A stretch of 64,000 nt of DNA from CAYWVR01 sp964461715 (GCA_964461715.1 CAYWVR010000013.1:1-64000), one strand, 5' to 3'. Shown: positions 7,783 to 18,100, numbered from the stretch's first letter. Made by a program: numbers and translations. The notes: generated by a model from the sequence alone, not told the origin.

Positions 7783-8508
7783 ATGCGCAACGTTCTGGTG
7801 CTGACGCGACGGGAGATCTCGAGCTACTTCGTCTCGCCGATCGCGTACGTCGCGATGGTCCTCTTTCTGCTGCTGGCCGGGGTGGTCTTCGCGTGGCCGG
7901 GCCACGGCCACTTCAATCCCGGGGCCCCCGCCGAGATGCGGAACATCTTCCAGATCATGGTCATCATCCTCGCTTTCGCCCTGCCCGTGCTGACGATGAA
8001 GAGCCTGGCCGAGGAGCTGGGCCGCGGGACGCTCGAGCCGCTCATGACCGCCCCCGTCACCGACGCGCAGGTCGTCGTCGGCAAGTTCCTCGGGTGCTGG
8101 TTCGTGTACGGAGCGATGCTCGCCCCGACGCTCCTGTACGTGGTGATGCTGGCGGTGTACGGGCGCCCGGACCTCGGGCCCGTGGCGAGCGGGTACCTGG
8201 GCCTGGCGCTGCTGGGCATGTTCTACGTGGCGGTGGGGATGTTCGCCTCGAGCCTGACGCGGAACCAGGTGGTGGCGGGGATCGTGGCGTTCGCGGCCCT
8301 GATGACGCTGAGCTTCTTCGGGCCGTGGCTCGCCACGGGGCTCCCGTCGCCGTGGCGCGGCATGCTGCAGCACGCCATGGTTCCGATGCACTACACCGAT
8401 TTCGGCCAGGGCGTGGTGGACCTCGTGCACGTCATCTATTTCGTCGCCCTGACCGCCTTCTTTCTGTTTCTGACGGTCAAAGTCCTGGAGAGCCGCCGAT
8501 GGCGATAG
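7783..8508 (+). CDS. ABC-2 type permease (GldF-like)
   Basis: 241 aa, ATG at 7783 with GGAGGAA about 7 bp upstream. About six transmembrane segments are visible. The N-terminus VLTRREISSYFVSPIAYV is the typical start of this ABC-2 subfamily, and EELGRGTLEPLMTAPVTD is the conserved cytoplasmic loop. It pairs with the ATPase at 6764 and overlaps the following GldG-like gene by 10 bp, suggesting coupling. Confidence 0.88.
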   Translation: MRNVLVLTRREISSYFVSPIAYVAMVLFLLLAGVVFAWPGHGHFNPGAPAEMRNIFQIMVIILAFALPVLTMKSLAEELGRGTLEPLMTAPVTDAQVVVGKFLGCWFVYGAMLAPTLLYVVMLAVYGRPDLGPVASGYLGLALLGMFYVAVGMFASSLTRNQVVAGIVAFAALMTLSFFGPWLATGLPSPWRGMLQHAMVPMHYTDFGQGVVDLVHVIYFVALTAFFLFLTVKVLESRRWR

Positions 8509-10643
8509 AGAAATCCGATCGCACCGACCCTCCGACCTCCGGCGACGGGCCCCTCTCCCAGCGGGCCCGGTGGATCCGCTTCGGATCGAACGTGGCCGTG
8601 GCCGTGCTCCTGGCCGCCGTGCTCACGGTCGCCGTGGTGGGCCTCTCGTCGAAACTCCTGCGCGGCAAGGCGCGGAGCGACTGGACCGCGACGGGCCGAT
8701 TCAGCCTGAGCCCGCGCACCAAGGAGATGCTCGCCCGGCTGCCCTTCGAGGTGCGCCTTACGAACCTCTACACCCGCGCCCCGGAGTACCCGGAGACGGT
8801 GGAGCAGTGGGAGCGGGTCCAGGACCTCCTGGAGGAGTACGAGACCGCCACCGGCCGCATCACCGTCGAGACGGCCGAGGCGGCGGGCGTCGAGAAGCTC
8901 GTCCAGCGACTCCGGGAGCGGTACGCCGGCGAGATGGAGAAACCCCGCCAGATTCTCGAGACCTTCGAGGACCTCCAGTCGGACCTCGCGACGCTCCTCG
9001 ACGAGGAGGCCCGGAAAGTCGCCGCCGCCGCCGACGCCTGGGGCGCCCAAGGCCATCCCGACGTCGTCGCGAACCTGCGGTCGATGGCCGTGGGCTGGCA
9101 GCGGCAGAAGCAGATTCTCGAGAGCGAGACTAGCGTCCTGCGACGCCTGGTTGACGCCGAGCTGCCCGACTACGCCGCCGCCCTCGACGTCGCCAAGAAC
9201 CTCGCCACGAGCACGCGGGACCTCTTCCGGGCTGTGCCCACGTTCTTCGAGCAACTGAAGGAGATCGCGGGCGACCAGACGCCCCCGCCCGAGATCCAGA
9301 CCATCTTCGAGGCCGGCCGAGCCCCCTATGAAGAGATGCTCGAGCGGCTGGACGCGTTCCTGGCCGAGGCCGAGGACGTCGGCGAGATGAAGATCGAGGA
9401 GATCCGCCGCCAACTCAGCGCCGGCAACGTCATCCTCGTCGAGGCCCCCGAGGAGGTCCGGGTCATCGGCTACGACGAGGTCTGGACCTACAACCCGAAC
9501 CCGGGCGACGCCCCGGACGCCCCGGCCCGGCTCTTCGACGGCGAGTCGGCCGTCTCGAGCACGCTGCTGGCGCTGGTGGAGCCGAAGCGGCCGGCGGTCC
9601 TGTTCGTCACACATGGCCAGCCGGCGAGCGGCCCGGGGGGGCCCTACGGCCGCATCGCCGAGCGGCTCCGAAAGGCCAACCTGATCGTCGAGGACTGGCT
9701 CGTCATGCAGCAGCCGGAGATGCCGGCGCCGGAGGACATGACGAAGCCGATCCTGGTGTTCGTGCCCCCGCCCCCGCCGAACCCCCAGCGCCCCATGCCG
9801 CCTCCCACGCCGGAGGCCTACGCCGAGGCCCTCGCCGCGGTGCGCGAGGGGCGGGCCGGGGCCCTGGTGTTCGCCGAGCCGGGCGGCATGATGGGCCCGA
9901 GCCTGCCGTACACGGAGCTCTTCGACCTGTTCGGCCTGGAGGCCCGGCTGGACGCCGTCTGCGTCCACAGCGTCGTCGCCGACGCCCTCGGCAACACGCG
10001 GGCCGTCGCCCAGATCGACGTCAACGACTACGAGCCGCACGCCATCACAAACCCCCTCTCGTCGCTGCCGAGCGTGTTCGCGGGGCCCTGCCCCATCCTC
10101 CCGGCCGAGGACGCCCCGGGCGACGTCACGATCACCCCCCTGGTGCTCCTGCCGACCGGGCCGGACTGGTGGGCCGACACGGTGGGATGGATGGCCCTGC
10201 GGGGCGAGGCGAAGCGCGACGAGGCCGACGACCTCATCCCCTCCGACGAGAATCCCATCCCGCTGGCCGTCGCGGTCGAGCGCCGGCTCGGCGGCCCGCA
10301 CGCCGCCGAGCCGGGGGAGACGCCCGAGGGGGAGGCCCCGGCCCCCCGGACCCAGAAGGCCGTCTTCTTCGGCGACGCCGAGTTCGGCTTCGACAACATC
10401 GCGTATTACAGCGACTTCTTCGGCCGCCCCGTCTTCCCCGGCAACGCCGAGATGCTGAGCAACGCGGCCTTGTGGGTGGCCGGCACGGAGCACCTGATCA
10501 CCCTGAGCCCCGAGGCGATGCGGGCCCGACGCATCGAGACCCTCGGGGCCTGGGAATGGCCCCTGAGGATCTTCGTCATGGTGGGGCTGCCGCTCCTGGC
10601 GGCCCTGGCGGGCGTGGCCGTCTACGTCATCCGCAGGAGATAG
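8499..10643 (+). CDS. GldG-like ABC transporter auxiliary protein
   Basis: 714 aa, ATG at 8499 inside the end of the permease gene. One transmembrane helix near residues 27-49 and one near the C-terminus (about 685-708) bracket a large periplasmic part that fits the GldG/ABC_transp_aux family. RFSLSPRTKEMLARL is the usual start of the extracytoplasmic domain. Compared with typical members it has an inserted helical, Glu-rich region (about residues 95-320) that may be a coiled coil, and a Pro-rich stretch near 425-440. It presumably assembles with the permease. Confidence 0.82.
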   Translation: MAIEKSDRTDPPTSGDGPLSQRARWIRFGSNVAVAVLLAAVLTVAVVGLSSKLLRGKARSDWTATGRFSLSPRTKEMLARLPFEVRLTNLYTRAPEYPETVEQWERVQDLLEEYETATGRITVETAEAAGVEKLVQRLRERYAGEMEKPRQILETFEDLQSDLATLLDEEARKVAAAADAWGAQGHPDVVANLRSMAVGWQRQKQILESETSVLRRLVDAELPDYAAALDVAKNLATSTRDLFRAVPTFFEQLKEIAGDQTPPPEIQTIFEAGRAPYEEMLERLDAFLAEAEDVGEMKIEEIRRQLSAGNVILVEAPEEVRVIGYDEVWTYNPNPGDAPDAPARLFDGESAVSSTLLALVEPKRPAVLFVTHGQPASGPGGPYGRIAERLRKANLIVEDWLVMQQPEMPAPEDMTKPILVFVPPPPPNPQRPMPPPTPEAYAEALAAVREGRAGALVFAEPGGMMGPSLPYTELFDLFGLEARLDAVCVHSVVADALGNTRAVAQIDVNDYEPHAITNPLSSLPSVFAGPCPILPAEDAPGDVTITPLVLLPTGPDWWADTVGWMALRGEAKRDEADDLIPSDENPIPLAVAVERRLGGPHAAEPGETPEGEAPAPRTQKAVFFGDAEFGFDNIAYYSDFFGRPVFPGNAEMLSNAALWVAGTEHLITLSPEAMRARRIETLGAWEWPLRIFVMVGLPLLAALAGVAVYVIRRR

Positions 10644-10649
10644 AGCCCG

Positions 10650-12980
10650 ATGCGCTACTCGACCACTCTCATCCTGGCCCTGCTCGTGGCCGTCATCGCC
10701 ATCGTCGTCTGGGTCTTCCGCGAGGACCTCTGGGGACCCGAGACCGAGATCGAACAACCCGACGAAAAGCAGGCCCTCGTCCGGGACGTCGAGCTGGACG
10801 ACGTCACCTCCGCCGAGCTTCTCGAGCGCGACGGCGACGGCCTGAAGCCGAAGGTCGCCTTCACCCGCGACGGCGACCCGTGGCACATGACCACCCCCGT
10901 CGATGCCGCTACCGACGGCTACGAGGTCCGCCGCCTCGTGCGCGCGGCCCTGGAGGCGAAGGTGCGCGAGCGGCTGACGCCGGGCGGGAATCAGCCGACG
11001 GCGGCCGACCTGGACCTCGAACCGCCCGCGTACCGCCTTGTCCTCGAGGCCAAGGACGAGAAGACGATCACCCTGGACGTGGGCCGCCGACCGGCCCTCG
11101 GGGGCGGCCTGTACGTTCGCCTGAAGGGCGAGACCGCCATCGCCCGCCTCGAGCGCGACGATCTCCTGGAGCGGGCCCGGGCCGACGTCAGCACCTACCG
11201 CACGCGATCGCTAGTGGACCTGGCGACCGAGGACGTGGTCCAGATCGAGATGGCCCGGGCGGACGGAACGATCGTCGCCCGCCGCGCCGCCGAGGGGGAA
11301 AACCGGTGGGTCCTGGCGGGCCCGCTTTCGGCCCGGGCGGACCCCGACGCGATGAGCGACCTCCTGCGCGACGCCCTCGGCATCCGCGTCAAGGAGTTCA
11401 TCGCCGACGCCCCCGAGGACCTCGCCGCCTACGGCCTGGCCGAGCCGCGCCTGTCGGTCACGCTCTTTGAGGCCGCCGCCCCCGAACCGGAGGAGGACGA
11501 GGCGGACGAGGACGCCGAGAACGCGGAAGACGAGCTGGAGGCGGGCACAAAGAAGAAGGCCCCGAAGGCCGACGCCGCGCCCGTCCCCGCCGTGACCCTC
11601 CGGTTCGGCAGCTGGGCGGACCTGAAACAGGATTCGGTCTACCTGGCCGCCGACAACACGGTCGTCAGCGTCGCGACGGGCACGTACAACCGTCTCAACC
11701 GGTCCGCCGACGACCTGCGCTCGAAGCACGTCCTGGCCCTGGACGCCGACCGCGTCACGTGGGCCGAGGTCCGCCACGCCGAGGGGGCGTTCGAGCTGGA
11801 GAAGCGCGAGGGGGCCTGGCACGTCAAGCCCGCCGACGGCGAGGCCACCCGCGCCGACGCCTCGACCGTCGACACACTCCTGGAGGAACTGGCGGAGCTC
11901 GAGGTGCTCTACTTCCTCGGGCCGAAGGAGGCCGCCGACGTCGAGTTCCCGGCCGATGCGCCCGGCGTGCGCCTGCGGCTGGAGGACGAGGCGGGCCAGC
12001 GCGGATTCCAGATGATCGAGAGCGAGACCGAGGGCGCCCGCGTCCGCAACCTCCGCGAGCCCTGGATCGGACGCCTCAACGAGAAGACCCTCGACGCCGT
12101 CGGCAAGGGGTGGCTCGCCTATGTCACCAAGGACGTCGTCACCTTCGAGCCCGACCGCGCCACCCGCTTCGTCCTCGCCACGCCCGACCGCACCGTCGAG
12201 GCGGCCCAGACTGACGGAACGTGGCGGATGACGGCCCCCGTCGAGGCGGACCTCAAGGCCGACCGCGTGCGCGATCTCCTGAACGAGCTCCTGTTCCTCC
12301 GGCCCGAGAAGTGCGTCGCGCGGACGGAGGACTTCGCGGCCCACGGCCTGGACCCCGCGCCGGTGCGGCTCGAGGTGACCGTGGCCCCGGCCGGCGACGA
12401 GGGCGAGCCGGAGACGCGGGTCCTGCACGTCGCCATCAAGGATGATGGCACGATCCTCGGCCGTACCTCCGGCCACCCCTTCGTCTTCGAGGTCCGCGAC
12501 CGGGCCCTCCAGGAGATCACCGGCGAGCTGCTCGAGGCGAAGATGACCGACCTGGCGGCGAGCGCGGCCACGGGCATCCTGGTGGAGGCCGGGGGGAAGA
12601 CCCTGGCCCTGGCGAAGCGCGAGGGCACGTGGTTCCGCAAGGACGCGAACGGGAACCTGGCCGAAGAGATCGACGACGCCGCGGCCCGCGACGTCGCCGA
12701 GGCGGTGGCCGACGCCGAGGTCGTCCGGTGGGCGTCCTACGAGGCGAAGGACCCGGGCCGCTTCGGCCTGTCCGAGCCCGCCCTCCGCATCACCGTCACG
12801 ACCGAGGACGGCCGGACGACGCTGCTCATCTCCGACCAGGAGGTCGACCCGGCCGTCGCGAAGCTCTTCGACCGGCGGCCCGCCCGCTACGCCATGGTCG
12901 AGGGCGGCGAGAAGGTCGGCATCCTCGCGGGCCCGAAATTGCAGCCCTTGTTGGACGCCCCCAAGGCCGCGCAGCAATGA
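10650..12980 (+). CDS. DUF4340 repeat protein
   Basis: 776 aa, ATG at 10650, six bases after the GldG-like gene. One N-terminal membrane anchor (residues 5-24) precedes a long extracytoplasmic region made of repeated DUF4340-type units; the element LxEPxxRLxxT (for example AAYGLAEPRLSVT, RFGLSEPALRIT) recurs several times. A very acidic linker (about residues 275-300) separates the halves. DUF4340 proteins are commonly encoded beside GldG-like auxiliary proteins, so it is inferred to be the fourth part of the exporter. Biochemical role unknown. Confidence 0.82.
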   Translation: MRYSTTLILALLVAVIAIVVWVFREDLWGPETEIEQPDEKQALVRDVELDDVTSAELLERDGDGLKPKVAFTRDGDPWHMTTPVDAATDGYEVRRLVRAALEAKVRERLTPGGNQPTAADLDLEPPAYRLVLEAKDEKTITLDVGRRPALGGGLYVRLKGETAIARLERDDLLERARADVSTYRTRSLVDLATEDVVQIEMARADGTIVARRAAEGENRWVLAGPLSARADPDAMSDLLRDALGIRVKEFIADAPEDLAAYGLAEPRLSVTLFEAAAPEPEEDEADEDAENAEDELEAGTKKKAPKADAAPVPAVTLRFGSWADLKQDSVYLAADNTVVSVATGTYNRLNRSADDLRSKHVLALDADRVTWAEVRHAEGAFELEKREGAWHVKPADGEATRADASTVDTLLEELAELEVLYFLGPKEAADVEFPADAPGVRLRLEDEAGQRGFQMIESETEGARVRNLREPWIGRLNEKTLDAVGKGWLAYVTKDVVTFEPDRATRFVLATPDRTVEAAQTDGTWRMTAPVEADLKADRVRDLLNELLFLRPEKCVARTEDFAAHGLDPAPVRLEVTVAPAGDEGEPETRVLHVAIKDDGTILGRTSGHPFVFEVRDRALQEITGELLEAKMTDLAASAATGILVEAGGKTLALAKREGTWFRKDANGNLAEEIDDAAARDVAEAVADAEVVRWASYEAKDPGRFGLSEPALRITVTTEDGRTTLLISDQEVDPAVAKLFDRRPARYAMVEGGEKVGILAGPKLQPLLDAPKAAQQ

Positions 12981-13032
12981 GGCGAAGGGGGAAGCGGGAA
13001 ATAGAGAATCCAATCTGCGCGAAGGCCGGTCG

Positions 13033-13875
13033 TTACTTCCGGCTTCCCGCTTCCCGCTTCCCACCGATGACACGCATCGGGTTCTCCCACATCGCGCGGC
13101 GTTTGACCCCGTCCGGCAGGTCCAGGGCCAGGAACTTCTCCACCTCCTCGGCCTGGTCGGTCCAGGGGGCGTCCGTGCCGAAGCAGAGGTACGCGGCCGG
13201 ATGGGCCGCCACCAGCCGGTCGACAACCTCCGGCGGACACCAGCCGAGCGAGTAGCTCGTCTCCAGGTACACGGGCAACCCCGCGAGGTGCTCGAGCACC
13301 TCCTCCCACCGCTGCCACCCGCCCAGATGGGCCGCCACCAGCCGCAGGTCCGGGCACGTCTCGTGGAGGCGTCGGACCTGGCGCGGCGAGGCCAGCTCGT
13401 CCTTCTCATAGGCGAGGTCGTAGCCGCTGTGGACGAGCATCGCCAGGTCCGCCGCCTCGGCGGCCCGGGCGATCCGAAGGGCCCGCCCGTCGTCGATCGC
13501 GCAGCCCATGTACTGCGGGTGGAACTTGAGGCCCCGAAGACCCGCCTCCGCGACGCGGGCGACCTCGGCCTCGGGGTCCGGCCAGTCCGGGTGGATCGAG
13601 GCAAACGGAACGATCCGCTCCGAGGCCACCCGGACGCACCAGTCGGTGATCTTCGGAACTTGGTCGGGACGGGTGGCGACGGCACACATGACGGCCCGGT
13701 CAATGCCCGCCCGGTCCATGCTCGAAAGGAGCCCCGCGAGGGTCCCGTCGAAGTAGGCCGTGGGCCGCTCCCACACCCATTCATCGAGGAGCTTGGGCAA
13801 GGCCTTGGCGGCGACGGCGTCCGGAAAGGCGTGGGTGTGGACGTCGAAGATGCGTCGCTGGTCGCACGAAGTCAC
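13033..13875 (-). CDS. amidohydrolase family 2 protein
   Basis: 280 aa from the GTG at 13875, which has GGGGGA upstream; the frame is open 15 codons further. It is a TIM-barrel metal-dependent hydrolase/decarboxylase of the ACMSD type: FDVHTHAFPD carries the first HxH pair, GLKFHPQ the third His region, and HLGG and GTDAPW the last His and Asp. The substrate is unknown. The C-terminus ends in a short charged tail. The promoter at 13912-13940 gives a leader of about 30 nt. Confidence 0.85.
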   Translation of the reverse strand: MTSCDQRRIFDVHTHAFPDAVAAKALPKLLDEWVWERPTAYFDGTLAGLLSSMDRAGIDRAVMCAVATRPDQVPKITDWCVRVASERIVPFASIHPDWPDPEAEVARVAEAGLRGLKFHPQYMGCAIDDGRALRIARAAEAADLAMLVHSGYDLAYEKDELASPRQVRRLHETCPDLRLVAAHLGGWQRWEEVLEHLAGLPVYLETSYSLGWCPPEVVDRLVAAHPAAYLCFGTDAPWTDQAEEVEKFLALDLPDGVKRRAMWENPMRVIGGKREAGSRK

Positions 13876-13911
13876 GAGAGGTCCCCCAAAAAAGCCTCGG
13901 GCATAGCCTGA

Positions 13912-13940
13912 AATATACAATCCGTCCGCGAGGGGGTCCA
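13912..13940 (-). promoter_or_regulatory. sigma-70 promoter of the amidohydrolase gene
   Basis: On the minus strand, TGGACC (13935-13940) and TATATT (13912-13917) are 17 bp apart. The start would be near 13905. Confidence 0.5.
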
Positions 13941-14000
13941 GGGGGGATGTCGCAGATGGTTACACGGTTTCATCGCTTCTGCCAAACGCGCGGCCGAGAG

Positions 14001-14057
14001 TGGGGCATTTCCCCCAATGTGGGGCATTTCGCGCACCCCTGTGGGGAAAATTCCCCA
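14001..14057 (+). promoter_or_regulatory. candidate enhancer sites for a sigma-54 activator
   Basis: Three phased elements share TGGGG. Site 1 (14001-14016) is TGGGG-N6-CCCCA, and site 3 (14042-14057) is the same TGGGG-N6-CCCCA within an 8-bp perfect inverted repeat GTGGGGAA/TTCCCCAC. Between them, at 14020, is a half site in a direct repeat GTGGGGCATTTC (14000-14011 and 14019-14030). Spacings are about 19 and 22 bp, roughly two helical turns. They lie 100-155 bp upstream of the predicted sigma-54 start, the usual distance for enhancer-binding-protein sites. Confidence 0.6.
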
Positions 14058-14129
14058 CCATCGTAGCGCATTGTCTCGCTGAAGCAAACAAATCCGCCCC
14101 CTTGAGCCACCAAAGCACATAATTCCGTT

Positions 14130-14144
14130 TGGCACGCCCTTTGC
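14130..14144 (+). promoter_or_regulatory. sigma-54 (-24/-12) promoter
   Basis: TGGCACG-CCCT-TTGC matches the sigma-54 consensus TGGCACG-N4-TTGC exactly. GG (14131-14132) and GC (14143-14144) are separated by the invariant 10 bp. The start is expected near 14156. It is oriented toward the short hairpin-ended transcript, not toward any protein gene. Confidence 0.72.
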
Positions 14145-14155
14145 CCTCATATTCG

Positions 14156-14250
14156 CCAGTGCTGGGCGGTTGTTAACACGGCTATGCCATGCGGGGCGGT
14201 CCCGCATGTAACCTCAGTGGCCGAAACTCCCCCCGTTCGGCCACTGTTTT
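14156..14250 (+). ncRNA. candidate sigma-54-dependent small RNA, about 95 nt
   Basis: The segment runs from the predicted sigma-54 start to the U-tract of an intrinsic terminator, with no protein frame. Stem 1 is CATGCGGG (14188-14195) paired with CCCGCATG (14201-14208) across the loop GCGGT. Stem 2 is the terminator, CAGTGGCCGAA paired with TTCGGCCACTG across the loop ACTCCCCCCG (14226-14235). A C-rich loop of this kind resembles those that pair with G-rich ribosome binding sites in other bacteria. The loop bases 14227-14235 are complementary over nine bases to CGGGGGGAG at 20296-20304, the ribosome site of the gene at 20309. No protein gene follows on this strand before several kilobases of opposing genes. 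Confidence 0.62.
14215..14250 (+). terminator. Rho-independent terminator, perfect 11-bp stem
   Basis: CAGTGGCCGAA (14215-14225) and TTCGGCCACTG (14236-14246) pair perfectly; TTTT follows at 14247-14250. On the other strand the hairpin lies just past the end of the LpxH-like gene but there it has no long U-tract beyond AAAC. Confidence 0.75.
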
Positions 14251-14311
14251 GAAAACGACGCGTCGCTCCGGCGACGCTCATCGATAGTGGATCGACCGCC
14301 GATGCGGTCGA

Positions 14312-15103
14312 TCATGGCGGGTCGGCTCTCCCCCCAGTCGGCCCGCCTTTCTTTTGCGCCGACCCGACCGGGTCCCCCTCGAAGAACCACCGCCCGTCCT
14401 CGGCCGCCAAAACGCTCGCGCTGCCCGCCCAGTCGCCCAACGTGTAAAGGACGCGGGGTCGCCCGTGGACGGTCCGCCACTCGAGGCCCTCGCGGTGCAC
14501 GTGCCCGCAGACGACGACGTCGTAACCCGCCCGAAAGAGGGCTTCGACGCGCGCCGGGTCGAGGGTGTGGTCCCGCGGTGCCGCGCGGCGGGTGCCGAGG
14601 AGACGGCGTTTCGCCGACGAGACGGCCCGGTAGAACCGGGCCCCGCTCTTCGACCACGAGGCGGGAAGCGCCGTGTAGAAGGCCTCCACCAGGCGGCCCC
14701 GGAAGAGCTCCTGCGCCAACCAACTGACACGCCGCCGGGCTTCCAGCGTATCCCCGTGGGCGAGGTGAACCCGCCGGCCGTCGACGACCAGGTCGTACGT
14801 CCGCCCCCCGGGGGGTACCTCGACGCCGGTGGCCGCCTCGAAGCCCCGGAGGTAGAAGTCGCGGTTGCCCCGGAGCAGCACGACCCGCGTCCCGGCCTCG
14901 ACGGTCCGCCGAAGGGCCACCAGGACCGACCGGTAGTCGGGCTCGGTCAGGTGAGCCGGGCCGATCCAGAAGTCGAAGAGGTCGCCGAGGATGTAGATTT
15001 CGTCGGCCCGCCCGGCCTCGCGCGCAAGGACCGCTTCGAGCCGGTTCGCTCGCGCCGGCGCCCGCGGGCTGACATGCACGTCCGAGAGGAACAGTCGGCG
15101 CAT
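14312..15103 (-). CDS. LpxH-like metallophosphoesterase
   Basis: 263 aa, ATG at 15103. The calcineurin-like motifs are in order: LFLSDVH (D-x-H), GDLFDFWIG, RGNRDFYLR, HGD and GHVH. GDLFDFWIG and GNRDF with this spacing are typical of LpxH, which cleaves UDP-2,3-diacylglucosamine to lipid X in lipid A synthesis at the inner membrane. The basic C-terminal tail is variable. It starts 10 bp after the AsmA/RBG-like gene ends, so the two envelope genes are probably co-transcribed. It could be a broader pyrophosphatase of the same family. Confidence 0.8.
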   Translation of the reverse strand: MRRLFLSDVHVSPRAPARANRLEAVLAREAGRADEIYILGDLFDFWIGPAHLTEPDYRSVLVALRRTVEAGTRVVLLRGNRDFYLRGFEAATGVEVPPGGRTYDLVVDGRRVHLAHGDTLEARRRVSWLAQELFRGRLVEAFYTALPASWSKSGARFYRAVSSAKRRLLGTRRAAPRDHTLDPARVEALFRAGYDVVVCGHVHREGLEWRTVHGRPRVLYTLGDWAGSASVLAAEDGRWFFEGDPVGSAQKKGGPTGGRADPP

Positions 15104-15113
15104 CGTTTTCGTC

Positions 15114-18100
15114 CTACCGGCGCCCGCCCGCGCGCGATTCGCGGACGATGGCCAGGAACTCCCGCAGCGGGGCCGAGAGGCTCGAAAGCGTCTCGATCCG
15201 AACCTCCGGGGCCGCCATCGTCCCCTCCACGTGGACCGTGGCCAGCTCCTTGCGCACGCCCTCGGCCAGCTCGGCCAGGACGCCCACCAAGGGCGTGTCG
15301 TCCCGCCGCCCCGGCACGAAGCGCAGGGCCAGCCGCCCGTCCGGCTCGACCGTCCCGGCCCCGTACAGGCTGAGCGCCGGTCCCATCAGCCGTACGTCCG
15401 ACAGGATGAACCGCCCGTCGCGGACGAAGTACTGGATGCGGGCCTCCGTGAAGGCGGTCCGGTCGACCGGGGCCAGGCGAAGGGCGTTCAGAATCCGGAC
15501 CACCAGGGGCAACTCGTAGAGCTTGGCGTCGTGAATCTCGGCCCAGCCGGAGGCCGCCGCGTCGCTTCCCTCCCCGCCGCGCGCCTGGACGGCCAACGTG
15601 CCCTCCAGCCGGCCGCCCTCGATGTCGTGCTCGACGCGGAACCCCTCGCGGAGGAGCCGCTCGAAATCGACGCCCACGGCCGCCAGCGCCAGTCCGTACC
15701 GCCCCTTCCCCCCCAGCACCAGCCCGGCGCGCCCCTCGATCCGCCCGCCGTAGAACGTCCCCTCGATGGGGCCGAAGGCCAGCCGGTCGTCGTCGGCCAC
15801 CTTCGCGAACGGGATCTGGAGGTCCTCGACGTCCTTGTCGGCGACGCGGCCCTCCTGAATCCAGAGCTCCCCCGTCGCCGCCAGCCGCCCCGCATCGTAC
15901 GTGCCGGTCATGCGGCCGGCGCCAACGACGTGCGCGATGCGGACGCCCGCCGTCATCGCCAGGCCGTCCAGGAGCGCCTCGGCCGTCCAGGAGGCCCGGG
16001 CCTGGCCGTCGGGGCCGGTCCGGTACCGCAGGTCCGTGATGTCGAGGTCGACGCGTCCCGTGGCCCCGAGCCGCTCAAACGCCGCCTTCAAGGGAGCCGG
16101 CACCGCCCGGGCCAGCGGCCCTTCGAGCCGCAGGCCGGTGGCCTCGATCGAGAGGGCGACCTCGGGGCCGGATTCGGGGGGATAGCGGACCTCACCCTCC
16201 AGGCGGAACTCGGTCGGCCCGGTGCGGGCCCGCAGGTCCCGCAGGCGGACCGTGTCGCCCTCGAACTCCAGGAGGCCCGAGACGTGTTCCAGCGGATACG
16301 GAAAGACGTCGAGGCGGGCCTTGAGGTCCCGGGCCCGGACGCGGACATGGTGGCGGAGCGTCTCGTCGGGCCCGAAGGCCTTCTCGAGGTGGGCCCGGAC
16401 GTCGACGCGACCCTCGGGGTCGACGTGGCTCCAGGCGGCCCGGACCTGAGGCCCGAGGGCCCCGCGGAGCTGCTCCGTCAGGGGCACGTCCGCGCCCTCG
16501 ACGACCAGGTCCAGGGCGTAGTCGTCCGGCCGGTGCTCGATCCATCCGGTGGCCCGGATGCGGGCCCCGCGGCTGGCCCCCTCGATGGACTCGATCCGGG
16601 CGGAGCGCCGGGTCAGGTGGACCCGGCCCGTGACGTCCTCGGCGAGGAAGGGGAACCGCTCGTAGATCATGCGGGCCCCCTTGAGGGTGACCGCCAGGTC
16701 GTAGACCAGCTCGTCGTCGGTCTGCGGGCCACGATCGATGGTGCCTTGGATGTCGGCCCGGCCCGCCAGGTGAAAGGCCTGGAAGCTCTCGCGCTCGCGC
16801 TCCGGGAGGGCGGTCTCGAGCTCCTCGTCGAGGGCGACGTCGCGGCCGTCGATCTGTAGGTGCACCGCCGCCGGCCCGTCCTCGCGGTAACCGATGCGAC
16901 CGGTGATCGCGACCTCGGCCTCCCCGTGCCGTCCGCGCACGTCCCGGATTTCGGTCTCGTCGGGCCCGATCACCAGGAGGCCGGTGGCCTGCGCGAGCGT
17001 GTAGGGAAAACCGGTGTAGGTGAAGGTGCAATCGCGCAGGTGGGCCCGGACGACGGTCCGCAGGGGGTGCCCCTGGATGGGCGGGCGGGTGACGACGGCC
17101 CGAATGTCGGCCCGGCCGGCGGCCCGGTACTCGTCGTAGACGGTCCGCTGGTGGTCCGTGAGAGCGGCCCGCAGGTCCTCGTCCAGCGGCACGCCGCGCG
17201 CGTCGATGTGGAACTCCGTGCCCCAGGCCGGGCCGGGGTTGGTGACAACGCCCCACATTTGTACGGGGCTCGCGCCGTGGTATCCCTCGAGCGACTCGAT
17301 GTGGATGCCCTCCGGCCCGAACTCGATCGGCCCGCGGACCCGGTCCAGTCGGTAGGGGAAGCGGAAATAGGTCATCGTCACGTCGCGGCAGGCGATGGCG
17401 CCGGTGGCCTCGAGCGGGGCGTCCGCCGCCGGACCGCGCACCAGGTGCATCGTCAGGTCCACGCGGCCGGTCGGGTCGTAATGCTCGTAGATGCGGGCAA
17501 AGTTGGGATGGAGGCCGACGAGGGTGGCCCGCTTCTCCTCCAGCGGCACGTCCGTGGCCGCGAGCAAAAGGTCGACACTCAATCGCTCCCGGTCGAAATT
17601 CTCGACGGTCCCTTCCAGCCGCACGGACACCCCGTCGAGCATGCCTTGGACGGTCTCCAGGCGGACGCCGGAGGCCGAGATGGTGGCCCGGCCGGTCAGG
17701 TTCTCGAACGCGTGGGGCTGGCCCTCGTAGCCGAACGTGAAAGCGACGCCGGTCAGGGTGGCCTGGAGCCGCAGGCCCTCCCGCTCGTCGAAGCGGACCT
17801 TCAGGTTCATCGAGCCTTCGGGCTGGTACCGGTCCCAGACGAGGCGGACCTCGCGGGGCAGGCTCCGGTAGAGCTCGGGCACGAGGGCGACATTCGAGGC
17901 CTGCCCCTCGAACGCCAGGGCCCCCGTCCGGACGTCCAGCGTGCCGCTCGTCACGGCCAGGCGGACCTCGGGCGTCGTGACGTCGGTCTGGAAGCGGAAG
18001 GCGTCGCGGTCGGTCTCGCTGGGGATCACCAGGCCACCGATCTGCATCTCGTGGACGTCGGGCTCGCGCGACTCGCCGGGCGTCTCGGGCTCGGGGCCGG

